Source: Streptomyces poonensis (GTDB taxonomy: Bacteria; Actinomycetota; Actinomycetes; Streptomycetales; Streptomycetaceae). Taken from it: 64,000 nucleotides of DNA. Position 1 is the stretch's first letter. The number at the start of each line of letters is the position of its first letter. Under the pieces are notes generated by a model. It was not told the DNA's origin, made no database searches, and was given only the letters and a program-made list of their open reading frames with translations. The stretch covers positions 1-64,000 of the forward strand of contig NZ_BMVW01000012.1 of assembly GCF_014650915.1 (NCBI RefSeq), written 5' to 3'. Positions 15,829 to 24,514 of the stretch are shown here, one piece after another. The position numbers and the translations under genes were made by a program.

Positions 15829-16599
15829 GTGCGGGTCGTTTTCGCCTTCGACTCGACCTACTACTCCTCGACCGCGGCTACCGAGCTCGCCCACCGGGGT
15901 GTGCTCAGGGAGGCAAGTCGTCTGGGTGCCGACGACGTCCAGGCGGTGTTGCGGACGGCCGACGGTTCTGAGCTGGTGTTGCCTTCCGAGCTGGCTCGGA
16001 TACTGATCGCTTCCGCCGGTGAGCTGGCTGCCGGGCATGCGGTGACCGTTCTCGCGTCGGAGACCGAGTTGACCCCGAAGGAGGCTGCTGAGCTGCCCGG
16101 CCTGTCCCGGCCGTTCGTGGTCCGGCTCCTGGACTCTGGTGGGATTCCCTCGGCCCACCTGCCTGGCAGTAGCCACCGGGTGGTGCGTCTTGCCGATGTC
16201 CTGGCGTTCCAGGCGCGTAGGGAGCGTGTGTTCGTCCGTGAGCAACGGCGTTCGGCCGCTTCGGCCGCTTCGGCCGCTTCGGCCGCTTCGGCTGCTTCGG
16301 CCGCGGCGGTCACCGGGCCGATTCGACAGTTCTTCGCGGACTGCGAGATCGACGAGGTGAGTACGTACATCTCGTCGACCTCATGCCCGGGGGGTGACCC
16401 CGATGACCGGCATCACGCGGCAGCCGCAATCGCGGGGAGCGCCGGGGCACTGATCACCTGGAACCTCGACGACTTCCCTGCTGGAGAGTCGGCCGAGCGT
16501 GGTCCGCGTGTCGTGGGTCCGGACAGTTATCTCTGCGAGCTCTACGAGGAGTGGCCCTGTGAGGTGCGTGAAACCGTCATCCGGCTGGCGGCGGAGTAG
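15829..16599 (+). pseudogene. Antitoxin/excisionase-like HTH protein fused to a truncated PIN toxin domain
   Basis: The ORF merges two genes of a toxin-antitoxin pair. The first part contains a helix-turn-helix of the MerR/excisionase antitoxin type (LTPKEAAELPGLSRPFVVRLLDSGGIPSAHLPGSSHRVVRLADVLAFQARRERV, about residues 84-137), preceded by the usual SELVLPSELARILIASAGELAAGHAVTV dimer region. After a Ser-Ala-Ala repeat comes a PIN-like end with DPDDRHHAAAAIAGSAGALITWNLDDFP, but the N-terminal half of the PIN domain with its first acidic residues is missing. Nuclease activity is therefore unlikely. The preceding stretch 15540-15828 holds no gene I can support. The first 15 residues may not be native to the antitoxin. 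Confidence 0.65.
16251..16304 (+). repeat. Six 9-bp tandem units at the antitoxin-PIN junction
   Basis: TTCGGCCGC repeats six times (one unit TTCGGCTGC), encoding Ser-Ala-Ala repeats exactly between the antitoxin-like and PIN-like parts. Confidence 0.95.
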
Positions 16600-16681
16600 C
16601 GCAACCCACCCGTCACTCTTCACGACGCGCTCTCCCGCTTGGCCAAGGCCGGTGTCCCGCACTTCGTCGACCGCTTCGGGG

Positions 16682-16855
16682 AGTCGACAGTTAACCCCGC
16701 ACCAGGTCGCCGCGTCCATGGAGGTCTCGGCGCCTCGCGTCTTCGCGCTCGAGCACGGTGAGACGGACCGGGCCGAGGTGGTGAGGCTTCGGGCCTCTGC
16801 GGAAGCACTGGGCTATCGGCTGCGTGTGGTCGCGGGCTTCGGGGACGCGGAGTAG
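16682..16855 (+). pseudogene. XRE/HigA-type antitoxin remnant
   Basis: The frame ending TAG at 16855 reads SRQLTPHQVAASMEVSAPRVFALEHGE and then ALGYRLRVVAGFGDAE, which is the helix-turn-helix and tail of HigA-like antitoxins (normally LTQxEVAxxMGVSQPRVSxIEHGE). The expected N-terminal half and any toxin gene are missing; upstream sequence in this frame is unrelated. A TTA codon occurs at 16691. This is a second decayed toxin-antitoxin scrap next to the first. Confidence 0.6.
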
Positions 16856-16905
16856 ACCGTGGCCTGAGCGGGATGCCGCTTCCGCTCGCCTGGCACGGGC
16901 AGCAG

Positions 16906-17010
16906 GCCGAGCACCGTCTCCACGAGTCGGCATCACGGTCAACCGCAACGCCGTCCCGAACGACCCGCGCCGCCGATGGTGACGTCCGGTCCGCGGATCG
17001 GTACGCCGGG
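16906..17010 (+). pseudogene. glyA: Serine hydroxymethyltransferase (glyA) fragment
   Basis: The short stretch AEHRLHE, then after a frameshift [14 protein letters not shown], then after another shift PMVTSGPRIGTP-like codons (ATGGTGACGTCCGG from 16976) matches the well-known C-terminal block of GlyA ([28 protein letters not shown]). Only about 100 bp remain and at least two frame changes are needed, so it is a dead remnant. It is directly followed by an sdaA scrap, an order I recall from streptomycete chromosomes. Confidence 0.7.
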
Positions 17011-17016
17011 CAGGCC

Positions 17017-17139
17017 GGCTCGCACAAGGTGTCCCTGGGAAAGGTCATCAAGACGATGAAGGAGACCGGGGCGGGCATGAGCGTGAAGTGCAAGGAGACC
17101 GCCCGGGGTGGGTCGGCGGTGAACATCATCGAGTGTTGA
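17017..17139 (+). pseudogene. sdaA: L-serine dehydratase (sdaA) C-terminal fragment
   Basis: Forty codons read GSHKVSLGKVIKTMKETG, then MSVKCKETARGG and SAVNIIEC before a TGA. This matches the end of bacterial L-serine ammonia-lyases (KYKETARGGLAVNVVEC). The rest of the enzyme is absent. Together with the glyA scrap it marks debris of a glyA-sdaA locus immediately left of the peptide cluster. The following 249 bp (17140-17388) should carry the cluster's first promoter; TTGACT at 17163 is a weak -35 candidate only. Confidence 0.7.
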
Positions 17140-17388
17140 GGGATCACGAATTCGATAAGCTGTTGACTACTCCGCTCCTGTTGTTTCCACAGGCCACCGA
17201 ACCCGCCCGAAAAAGGGTTGGTTGTCGTCTTCGGTACGGGTTCGTGCGAGCGTTTTCCGCATGGCGTCGGAGCGTATGTCTCACTGGCCCGCCGAAAAGC
17301 CATTGAAGAATTCACGGCACCTGCTCCGCCGCCCGGTGCCGCCGGGTACGGTCTCCTGCGTCAGCCGCAGACGTCGAGGGAGTCCAAG

Positions 17389-18180
17389 GTGTCCAGGTCT
17401 CTGCTCCGCCCCCTGCCGCGCCCCCGGGCCACCCGGACCCTGCTGTGCCTCAGCTTCTGCGGCGGCGGCACGGCCCTCTTCCGGCCCTGGGCCCATGCCC
17501 TGCCCGACGACGTGGAACTCGCGCTGTACTGCTATCCCGGGCGCGAGAGCCGCTTCGGCACGCCGTTCGCCGCGGACTGGGACGGTTTGATCAGCGATGC
17601 CCTGGAGGGGGTGCGCTCCGTCGCCGGCCGCCCGTACGCACTCATGGGCCACAGCATGGGTGCCTGGGTCGCCTTCGACCTGGCGCGCCGCGCCCCGCGC
17701 GCGGCCGTCGCCCCGCCCGAGGCGCTGATCGCCTCCGGCGCGGACGCGCCCTCGCACTGGCAGCAGGTGAAGCACACGGTGCCCGGCCCCGACGACACCG
17801 ACGGGGTCCTGCTGGACTGGATGATCGGCAACGAGCAGATCCCCGAGGAGTTGCGGGGCGTCCCGGACGTGCTGCGGATGGCCGTCGACCTTCTCCGCGC
17901 CGACATGCGGGTCATGGACAGCTACCGGTACCGCGACGGTGAGCGGGCGCCGGTTCCGGTCCAGGTGCTGTACGGCGAGCAGGACGGGACCGAGGAGGGC
18001 GCCGAGCGGTGGCGGCTGCTCAGCCCGAAGGGGTTCGAAGCGACCCGACTCCCGGGCGGCCACTTCTACACGCCCGAGGTCTGGCCCCGGCTCCCCGAAC
18101 ACGTCACCTGGCTGCGGCCACATGGCTCCGGAACCACCACCGGCGGAGTCGCCCCCCACAACGGTATGCAATTTATTTAA
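17389..18180 (+). CDS. Type II thioesterase of the peptide cluster
   Basis: A 263-residue stand-alone thioesterase that removes misprimed or stalled acyl groups from carrier proteins. The GTG at 17389 follows GAGGG by eight bases. Motifs: LCLSFCGGGTALFRPWAHALP at the start, the nucleophile elbow GHSMGAW with Ser89, the YGEQDG acid region near residue 203, and GGHFY carrying the catalytic His. Length and motif order are those of RifR/SrfD-type enzymes. It is the first intact gene of the cluster and ends 75 bp before hmaS, so probably shares its transcript. The C-terminal residues after the His are a short, non-conserved tail. Confidence 0.9.
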   Translation: MSRSLLRPLPRPRATRTLLCLSFCGGGTALFRPWAHALPDDVELALYCYPGRESRFGTPFAADWDGLISDALEGVRSVAGRPYALMGHSMGAWVAFDLARRAPRAAVAPPEALIASGADAPSHWQQVKHTVPGPDDTDGVLLDWMIGNEQIPEELRGVPDVLRMAVDLLRADMRVMDSYRYRDGERAPVPVQVLYGEQDGTEEGAERWRLLSPKGFEATRLPGGHFYTPEVWPRLPEHVTWLRPHGSGTTTGGVAPHNGMQFI

Positions 18181-18254
18181 TCTGGCCTCCCTCGCGCCGA
18201 CACCCACTGCCTAGGCTGCTTTTCAGCGAGTTGTACACGCGAGGCAATCGTCGG

Positions 18255-19295
18255 ATGGGGAACAAAGTGACCGCGCACGACGTAGAGTACATAGAGATCT
18301 ACACCAGCGACCAGCAGAAGACCACGGACTATTTCGTGTCGATGTTCGACTTCCGCGAAAAGGCTAAAGGTGTCGCGGAAGGATTGGATTCGGTACTTCT
18401 CGTCCAGAACGAACTCCATCTCATCGTCTCCGCGGGGCCGCGAGCCGCCGAGTTCCTCACCGCGCACGGGGACGGCATCTGCGACATCGCCTTCTCCTGC
18501 GCGGACTCCGCCGAGGTGCGGGAGACCGCGATCGCGGCCGGAGCCGTCAGCCTGGCCCCGGCCGGCTCGCCGACGCCCGTCCTGTCCGGCTTCGGCAACG
18601 TACGCCACACCCTCGTCCAGCGCGCCGCCGGCCAGGAGCGCGGGCTGCCCGAAGGCTGGTCCTGGACCCCGGTGCCGACCCCGGCCACCCCCGTCGGCGC
18701 CGCCCCCAAGCTGCGCCTCCTGGACCACATCGCGATCTGCCTGGAAGCGGGTCGGCTCCACGACGTGGTCCGCTTCTACATCGACGGATTCGGCTTCGAG
18801 CAGTACTACAGCGAGTACGTCACCGTCGGAGAGCAGGCCATGGACTCCATCGTGGTCCGCAGCCCCTCCGCCGGGATCACCTTCACCATCATCGAGCCCG
18901 ACCCCACCAGGGAGGCGGGTCAGATAGACGCGTTCCTGCGGCGCAACGGGGGCGGCGGTGTCCAGCATCTGGCGTTCCTCGTCGACGAGATCGTCCCCGC
19001 CGTCCTGGATTTCGAGTCCCGCGGCGTCCAGTTCCTGCAAACGCCGGGCACGTACTACGACGCCCTGACGGAGCGGATCAGCGACCTCGACGAGGCGATC
19101 GCCGACCTGCGCAAGGCGAACGTCCTCGCGGACCGCGACGAGTGGGGCTACCTGCTCCAGCTCTTCACCCGGTCCCCGTTCGAGCGACGCACGCTCTTCT
19201 TCGAACTCATCCAGCGGCAGGGCGCCCAGGGTTTCGGCAGCTCCAACATCCGAGCGCTCTACGAGGCCGTGGAGCGTGCCCGGGAGATCTCGTGA
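18255..19295 (+). CDS. hmaS: 4-hydroxymandelate synthase
   Basis: A 346-residue non-haem iron dioxygenase converting 4-hydroxyphenylpyruvate to (S)-4-hydroxymandelate, the first committed step to Hpg. Two vicinal-oxygen-chelate halves are visible. Iron ligands are His158 (LLDHIAIC), His238 (GVQHLAF) and Glu317 (FFELIQRQG). It resembles 4-hydroxyphenylpyruvate dioxygenase, but the following HmO-HpgT gene decides for HmaS. The ATG at 18255 (MGNKVTAHDVEYIEIYTSD) suits the family N-terminus; the shine region is weak. Its stop overlaps the GTG of the next gene (GTGA). Confidence 0.92.
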   Translation: MGNKVTAHDVEYIEIYTSDQQKTTDYFVSMFDFREKAKGVAEGLDSVLLVQNELHLIVSAGPRAAEFLTAHGDGICDIAFSCADSAEVRETAIAAGAVSLAPAGSPTPVLSGFGNVRHTLVQRAAGQERGLPEGWSWTPVPTPATPVGAAPKLRLLDHIAICLEAGRLHDVVRFYIDGFGFEQYYSEYVTVGEQAMDSIVVRSPSAGITFTIIEPDPTREAGQIDAFLRRNGGGGVQHLAFLVDEIVPAVLDFESRGVQFLQTPGTYYDALTERISDLDEAIADLRKANVLADRDEWGYLLQLFTRSPFERRTLFFELIQRQGAQGFGSSNIRALYEAVERAREIS

Positions 19296-21787
19296 CTGCT
19301 CACCCCATCGAGCCGTCCGCACGACCCCCTTTGTCTCTCGACGACTTCCAGACGCGGGCCCGCGCCCGCGTGCAGCCCGACGTCTGGGACTTCATCGAAG
19401 GCGGGGCGGGCGAGGAGCGCACCCTCGCCGCCAACCGGGAGGCGTTCACGCGCACCTGGCTGCGCACCCGCGTCCTGACCGGTGCAGCGGAGAGCGATCC
19501 GCGCACCGCCCTCCTCGGGCGGCAGTGGGCGGCACCGCTGGCGATCGCCCCAATGGCCTACCACACGCTGGTGCACCCCGAGGGAGAGATCGCCACCGCC
19601 CGGGCGGCGGGCGCCGCGGGCGTCCCCTTCATCGTCTCGACCTTCGCCGGGACGTCGTTCGAGGACATCGCCCGCGCCACCGACTCCCCACTGTGGCTGC
19701 AGGTCTACTGCTTCCGCGACCGCGAGATCACTCGCGGCCTCGTCGAGCGTGCCGAGCGCGCGGGCTTCGAGGCCCTGGTGCTCACCGTCGACACCCCGCG
19801 CCTCGGCCGCCGGCTGCGCGACCTGCGCAACGGCTTCCGGCTGCCGCGGCACATCACCCCCGCCAACCTCCCGGCGGAGAGCGGCGACTACTCCTCCCCC
19901 TCTGAGCACAGCCGTACCGGCCTGGACCCCTCGCTCGACTGGTCGGTCGTCGGCTGGCTGAGGTCGGTGAGCCGTCTGCCGGTGCTCGTCAAGGGCGTGA
20001 TGACGGCGGAGGACGCCGCGCTCGCGGTCGCCGCGGGGGTCAACGGCGTGGTCGTCTCCAACCACGGTGGACGCCAACTTGACGGCGTCCGACCGACGTT
20101 GGAGGCTCTCGGCGAGGTCGCCTCCACGGTCGACGGCCGTTGCGCGCTCCTGCTGGACGGCGGAGTACGTCGCGGCGCCGATGTCCTGACGGCCCTGGCG
20201 CTGGGCGCCGACGCCGTCCTCCTGGGGCGCCCCGTCCTGCACGGGCTCGCCGTCGCCGGCCAGGAGGGCGTGGCCCAGGTGCTCGATCTCGTCGTCGACG
20301 AGCTGACCGAGGCGATGACGTTGACCGGGACCGCCACGGTCGCCGCCGCGGACGCCTCGCTGCTGACCGCCCCGGGCGGGCCCGTCGCCGCGGCGCGCGC
20401 GCCCGCCTCCGCTCCAGGTGCCCTGCCCGTGTCCGGATCCCCCACTCCCGTCTCCGGAGAGGCGGAGCTGCGCCGGGAGCAGCTGCACAGCAGCGTGTCC
20501 GACCCGGTTCTGGACACCATGACCTTCCTGAACGAGATCACGGGCCGTTTCCCCGAGGCCGTCTCCTTCGCCCCCGGCAGGCCGTACGAGGGGTTCTTCG
20601 ACACGGAGGAGATCTTCGGGCACATCCGCCGCTACGTCGATCATATGGCGGCCGGTGGCGCGACACCCGACGACATCAGGACCACCCTCCACCAGTACGG
20701 TCCGACGGCCGGGATCATCCGTGAACTCATCGCCGATTCGCTCCGCATCGACGAGGGCATCGACGCGGCGCCGGAGTCCGTCGTCGTCACGGTGGGCGCG
20801 CAGGAGGGGATGCTGCTGGTTCTCAGGGCGCTCTTCGGTGACCCGCGGGACGTCCTGCTGGTCGCCGGCCCCTGCTACGTCGGCATCACCGGAGCCGCCC
20901 GGCTGCTCGACATCACGCTCCGGTCGATCGAGGAGAGCGAGGCGGGCATCGACTGCGCCGTGCTGGAGGCCGCCGTCGTCGCCGAGCGGGCGGCGGGACG
21001 GCGCCCCCGGGTTTTCTACGTGGTCCCCGACCACTCCAACCCCTCGGGCAGCACCATGTCCCGAGCGGCACGTGAGGAACTCCTCGCGCTCGCCGCGCGG
21101 TACGACCTGCTCATCCTTGAGGACAGCCCCTACCGGCTCGTCAGCCCGGGCCGTCGGCAGCCCACCCTGAAGTCGCTCGACAGGGCACGCCGGGTGGTGC
21201 ACCTGGGCTCGTACTCCAAGACGGTCTTCCCCGGTGCCCGCATCGGGTTCGTCGTCGCCGACCAGCCCGTCGTGGACGAACGGGGCAGCAGCCTCCTCGC
21301 CAACGAACTCACCAAGATCAAAAGCATGGTGACGGTGAACACGCCGGCGCTCAGCCAGGCGGTGGTGGCCGGGGCGCTGCTGGCCTCCGGGGGTAGTCTC
21401 GCCGTGCACAACGAGATTCCCGCGAAGCACTACGGCGAGGCCCTGCGCGTCACGCTGGAACAGCTCGAGGAGCAGTTCACCGCCGCGGGGCTGCGGGAGC
21501 GCGGCGTCAGCTGGAACCGGCCCAGTGGCGGCTTCTTCCTCTCGGTGCGCGTCCCGTTCACCGTGGACAACGCCTTACTGCTGCGCTCGGCCCAGGAGTT
21601 CGGTGTCATCTGGACGCCCATGTCGTACTTCCACCCGGAGTCGGGCGGCGAGCGCACGATCCGGCTCTCCTTCAGCTATCTGGGCCACGCGGAGATCAAG
21701 GAGGGCATCAGGCGGCTGACCGCCTTCCTCCGCGCACAGACAGAGCGGTCCGCGAACGACCGGCACACGGCGGGACGTGACACATGA
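19292..21787 (+). CDS. Fused 4-hydroxymandelate oxidase and Hpg aminotransferase (HmO-HpgT)
   Basis: One 831-residue protein carries two enzymes. Residues about 1-365 are an FMN-dependent alpha-hydroxyacid oxidase (FIEGGAGEERT, LAIAPMAYHTL, KGVMTAEDA, catalytic His258 in SNHGGRQLDG), oxidising 4-hydroxymandelate to 4-hydroxybenzoylformate. A Pro/Ser/Ala linker follows. Residues about 395-831 are a fold-I PLP aminotransferase (VPDHSNPSGSTMS, EDSPYRL, Lys643 in GSYSKTVFPGARIGF), making L-Hpg with tyrosine as the usual amino donor. The start overlaps hmaS and the stop overlaps the dehydrogenase (ATGA). A TTA codon lies in the aminotransferase part. In many Hpg clusters these are separate genes; I recall fusions in a few lipopeptide clusters. 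Confidence 0.92.
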   Translation: MTAHPIEPSARPPLSLDDFQTRARARVQPDVWDFIEGGAGEERTLAANREAFTRTWLRTRVLTGAAESDPRTALLGRQWAAPLAIAPMAYHTLVHPEGEIATARAAGAAGVPFIVSTFAGTSFEDIARATDSPLWLQVYCFRDREITRGLVERAERAGFEALVLTVDTPRLGRRLRDLRNGFRLPRHITPANLPAESGDYSSPSEHSRTGLDPSLDWSVVGWLRSVSRLPVLVKGVMTAEDAALAVAAGVNGVVVSNHGGRQLDGVRPTLEALGEVASTVDGRCALLLDGGVRRGADVLTALALGADAVLLGRPVLHGLAVAGQEGVAQVLDLVVDELTEAMTLTGTATVAAADASLLTAPGGPVAAARAPASAPGALPVSGSPTPVSGEAELRREQLHSSVSDPVLDTMTFLNEITGRFPEAVSFAPGRPYEGFFDTEEIFGHIRRYVDHMAAGGATPDDIRTTLHQYGPTAGIIRELIADSLRIDEGIDAAPESVVVTVGAQEGMLLVLRALFGDPRDVLLVAGPCYVGITGAARLLDITLRSIEESEAGIDCAVLEAAVVAERAAGRRPRVFYVVPDHSNPSGSTMSRAAREELLALAARYDLLILEDSPYRLVSPGRRQPTLKSLDRARRVVHLGSYSKTVFPGARIGFVVADQPVVDERGSSLLANELTKIKSMVTVNTPALSQAVVAGALLASGGSLAVHNEIPAKHYGEALRVTLEQLEEQFTAAGLRERGVSWNRPSGGFFLSVRVPFTVDNALLLRSAQEFGVIWTPMSYFHPESGGERTIRLSFSYLGHAEIKEGIRRLTAFLRAQTERSANDRHTAGRDT
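21575..21577 (+). promoter_or_regulatory. In-frame TTA (bldA) codon in hmo-hpgT
   Basis: The codon is TTA in the segment DNALLLRSAQE, codon 762 of the fused gene. TTA is rare in Streptomyces and is read only by the bldA tRNA, so Hpg supply would depend on developmental timing. It is the only in-frame TTA I noticed in the intact biosynthetic genes, though the synthetases were not scanned codon by codon. Confidence 0.85.
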
Positions 21788-22884
21788 AGAACGCGCTGAT
21801 CGTCGGGACGGGGCTGATCGGTACGTCGATCGCCCTGGCACTGAGCAAGAGCGGGGTCACCGTCTACCTGGACGACCGGGACACGACGGCGGCCAGGACC
21901 GCGGAGGCGCTCGGTGCGGGATTCCTGGCACCGCCACCGGACCGGGTCGACCTCGCCGTGCTCGCCGTGCCACCCGCGCACGTCGGCGCCGTGCTCGCAG
22001 TCTGCCAGCAGAAGGGCCTGGCACACGTCTACACGGACGCCGCCAGCGTCAAGGCGCGGCCGCACGACGAAATCCGGACTGCCGGCGGCGATCCGGCCAC
22101 GTATGTCGGCGGTCACCCGATGGCGGGCGCCGAGCGCTCCGGGCCGCTCGCCGCCCGGCCCGACCTCTTCGAGGGCAGGCCATGGGTCCTGACACCCTCG
22201 TCGCAAACGGACCGCGCGGCCCTCAACCAGGGCTTGGAGCTGGTCTCGCTCTGCGGCGGTGTACCCATCCTCATGGACACCGACGCCCACGACCAGGCCG
22301 TGGCCCTGACCTCGCACGCCCCGCACCTGGTCTCCGCCATAATGGCCGCGCGGCTGGCGGAGGCGCAGGGCGAGTACATCCGGGTGTCGGGCCAGGGGCT
22401 GCGGGACGTCACCCGCATCGCCGGGGGCGACCCCGCTCTGTGGAGCGACATCCTGACGGCGAACGCCGACGCGGTCGCCGACGTCCTGGAGGCGTACGCG
22501 GGCGACCTGGACCGGATCATCTGCGCGCTGCGCGCCCACGACAGCGACGAGGAGCCCGCGCGCGCGAAGGCTCTCGCGGACCTGGAGGAGCTGCTGTGGC
22601 GGGGCAACCGCGGCCACGCCAGGGTCCCGGACAAGCGCAGCGCCCTTCCCACCGAGTTCATCGCCGTTCCGGTGGCCGTCCCCGACCAGCCCGGCGCTCT
22701 CGCCCGGTTGTTCTCCGCGGTGAGCGGCGCGGGGGTCAACATCGAGGACGTACACATCGAGCACTCCCTCGACCAGCCTCGCGGTCTGGTCGAACTGCTC
22801 GTGGACTCCGGGTCGGTGACGAGCGTGCGGCGGTTGCTCGACGAGAACGGCTGGGCCTGGCAGGAGGACGTCCCGCTGGTCTAG
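21784..22884 (+). CDS. Prephenate dehydrogenase with ACT domain
   Basis: A 366-residue TyrA-type enzyme converting prephenate to 4-hydroxyphenylpyruvate, the HmaS substrate. An N-terminal Rossmann loop GTGLIGTSIAL (residues 8-18), GGHPMAGAERSGP near 114-126, the helical dimerisation region, and a C-terminal ACT domain (VPVAVPDQPGALARLFSAVSGAGVNIEDV, about 292-320) are visible. Dedicated copies like this are standard in Hpg clusters. The ATG overlaps the previous stop (ATGA), so hmaS, hmo-hpgT and this gene form a coupled set. The next gene starts 205 bp on. Confidence 0.93.
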   Translation: MKNALIVGTGLIGTSIALALSKSGVTVYLDDRDTTAARTAEALGAGFLAPPPDRVDLAVLAVPPAHVGAVLAVCQQKGLAHVYTDAASVKARPHDEIRTAGGDPATYVGGHPMAGAERSGPLAARPDLFEGRPWVLTPSSQTDRAALNQGLELVSLCGGVPILMDTDAHDQAVALTSHAPHLVSAIMAARLAEAQGEYIRVSGQGLRDVTRIAGGDPALWSDILTANADAVADVLEAYAGDLDRIICALRAHDSDEEPARAKALADLEELLWRGNRGHARVPDKRSALPTEFIAVPVAVPDQPGALARLFSAVSGAGVNIEDVHIEHSLDQPRGLVELLVDSGSVTSVRRLLDENGWAWQEDVPLV

Positions 22885-22914
22885 GACGCGTCCGGTGCGG
22901 ACCCGCGTGGCCGG

Positions 22915-22926
22915 CCCCGTACGGGG
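22915..22926. other. Perfect 12-bp palindrome between dehydrogenase and P450 genes
   Basis: CCCCGTACGGGG is self-complementary without a loop and sits 31 bp after the dehydrogenase stop. A loopless palindrome suits a dimeric regulator site better than a terminator; its partner is unknown. Confidence 0.35.
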
Positions 22927-23089
22927 CGCATCGAAGTCCTTGATGCAGGCTCCGCACGCCGTCGTGGGCGCTGCTATCAACGGTTCGACGGGGTCACCGC
23001 CACGTTGCCGCGCGGCAGCGGAACATCACCGCCGTCGCCCACTCATGTCCGCGCCACGCGGGGCGGACCGACCGGAAGGAACCCGCACC

Positions 23090-24322
23090 ATGTCCCAGGA
23101 GACCCTGCAGGCGCCGGAACCCGAGGTACTGGCAGAGGACTTCCTCCTAGACCCGTACCCCACGTACGCCCGGCTGCGCGAGCGGACCCCGGTCGCGCAC
23201 CTCGTGCTCAACGGCATGCCGATGTGGCTGGTGGTCCGCTACGCCGAGGCGCGCGCCGCGCTGACCGAACCCGGCCTGGTCAAGGACGCGGAGCGGAGCG
23301 CCCGGGTGATCGCCCGGCGCATGGGCGTCGAGCCCGCCGAGCAGCCCGAGAAGTCACTGGGCGAGCGGATGCTGGTGAACCACATGCTCAACATGGATCC
23401 GCCGGACCACACCCGACTGCGCAAGCTGGTCGCCAAGGCGTTCACGGCCCGGCAGATCCAGGGCATGCGTCCGCGGATCGAGCGGATCGTGGCCCAGCTC
23501 CTCGACGGCATCGCCGGGCAGGAGGAGGTCGACCTCCTCAAGGTGCTCGGGTACCCCCTGCCGATCACCCTGATCTCCGACATGATCGGCGTTCCCAAGG
23601 CCGACCAGGCCACCTTCGGGGCCTGGTCGAACATCCTGACGATGGCGGGCCGGCCGGAGGAACTCCAGCAGGTCGCCGACCAGATGGCCACCTATCTGGT
23701 CGGGTTGATCGCCGACAAGCGGGCAGCTCCGGCCGACGACCTGATCACCGGGTTGATCGAGGCCCGCGACAACGGCGACCGGCTCAGCGAGAACGAGCTG
23801 GTGTCCATGGTCTTCCAGCTCCTGGTCGCGGGTTATGAGACGACCACTCACCTCATCGGTAACGGCGTGCTCGCTCTGCTGCGCCACCCCGACCAGCTCG
23901 CCGCGCTGCGGGCCGACCGGTCCCTGCTGCCGGGCGCGGTCGAGGAGTTCTGCCGGTACGACAACTCGCTGCACCTGTCCACCATCAGCATCACCGCGCA
24001 GCCGGTCGAGATCGGCGGGGTGCGCATCCCGGCTGACGAGTTCGTCCTGGTCTCCTTCGGCTCCGCCAACCACGACGCGTCGCGCTTCCCTGACCCGGAG
24101 CGCTTCGACATCCGTCGCCCGACCGGCGGGCACCTGGCCTTCGGACACGGTCTGCACCACTGCATGGGGGCGCCCCTGGCCCGGTTGCAGACCGAACTCG
24201 CCCTGGGCGCGCTGCTGGACCGTTTCGAGCGGATCGAACTGGCCGTGCGGCCGGACGAACTGCGGTACCAGATGAACGCGACACGTGGCCTGGAGGCGTT
24301 GCCCGTACGGCTGGTCCGGTAA
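23090..24322 (+). CDS. Cytochrome P450 (first, plus strand)
   Basis: A 410-residue bacterial class I P450. I-helix AGYETTTHLIGNG, K-helix EEFCR (ExxR), the PERF-like DPERFDIRRP, and haem loop FGHGLHHCMGAPLAR with the Cys ligand are all present. The ATG at 23090 follows GGAAGGA. It resembles CYP107/105-type tailoring enzymes acting on small molecules, peptides or macrocycles rather than the carrier-bound type. It lies between Hpg supply and the exporter, so it is a cluster gene. It may hydroxylate a residue or form an aryl crosslink; the sequence does not decide. Redox partners are not encoded nearby. Confidence 0.88.
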   Translation: MSQETLQAPEPEVLAEDFLLDPYPTYARLRERTPVAHLVLNGMPMWLVVRYAEARAALTEPGLVKDAERSARVIARRMGVEPAEQPEKSLGERMLVNHMLNMDPPDHTRLRKLVAKAFTARQIQGMRPRIERIVAQLLDGIAGQEEVDLLKVLGYPLPITLISDMIGVPKADQATFGAWSNILTMAGRPEELQQVADQMATYLVGLIADKRAAPADDLITGLIEARDNGDRLSENELVSMVFQLLVAGYETTTHLIGNGVLALLRHPDQLAALRADRSLLPGAVEEFCRYDNSLHLSTISITAQPVEIGGVRIPADEFVLVSFGSANHDASRFPDPERFDIRRPTGGHLAFGHGLHHCMGAPLARLQTELALGALLDRFERIELAVRPDELRYQMNATRGLEALPVRLVR

Positions 24323-24514
24323 TTCCTTTTCCCGCACTGCCGGTTGGTTAGAAGAAATTGAAGTCCGGTGGTTCTCGGACCCTGGCGCACATAGTTTCGA
24401 CACTGATCGTATGAGGTCTTTGAGGTAGCGGGCGATATTCGCTGCGGGCCACTCGAACGGGATCTCGCGTTCCTGGGTTGCCTCGGATCTCGCCGACGCG
24501 TGGTGAGGAGTCTG

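Noticed and set aside
17140..17388. Confident promoter for the thioesterase gene
   Set aside because: TTGACT at 17163 has no good -10 at 16-18 bp, so it is only mentioned as a candidate.
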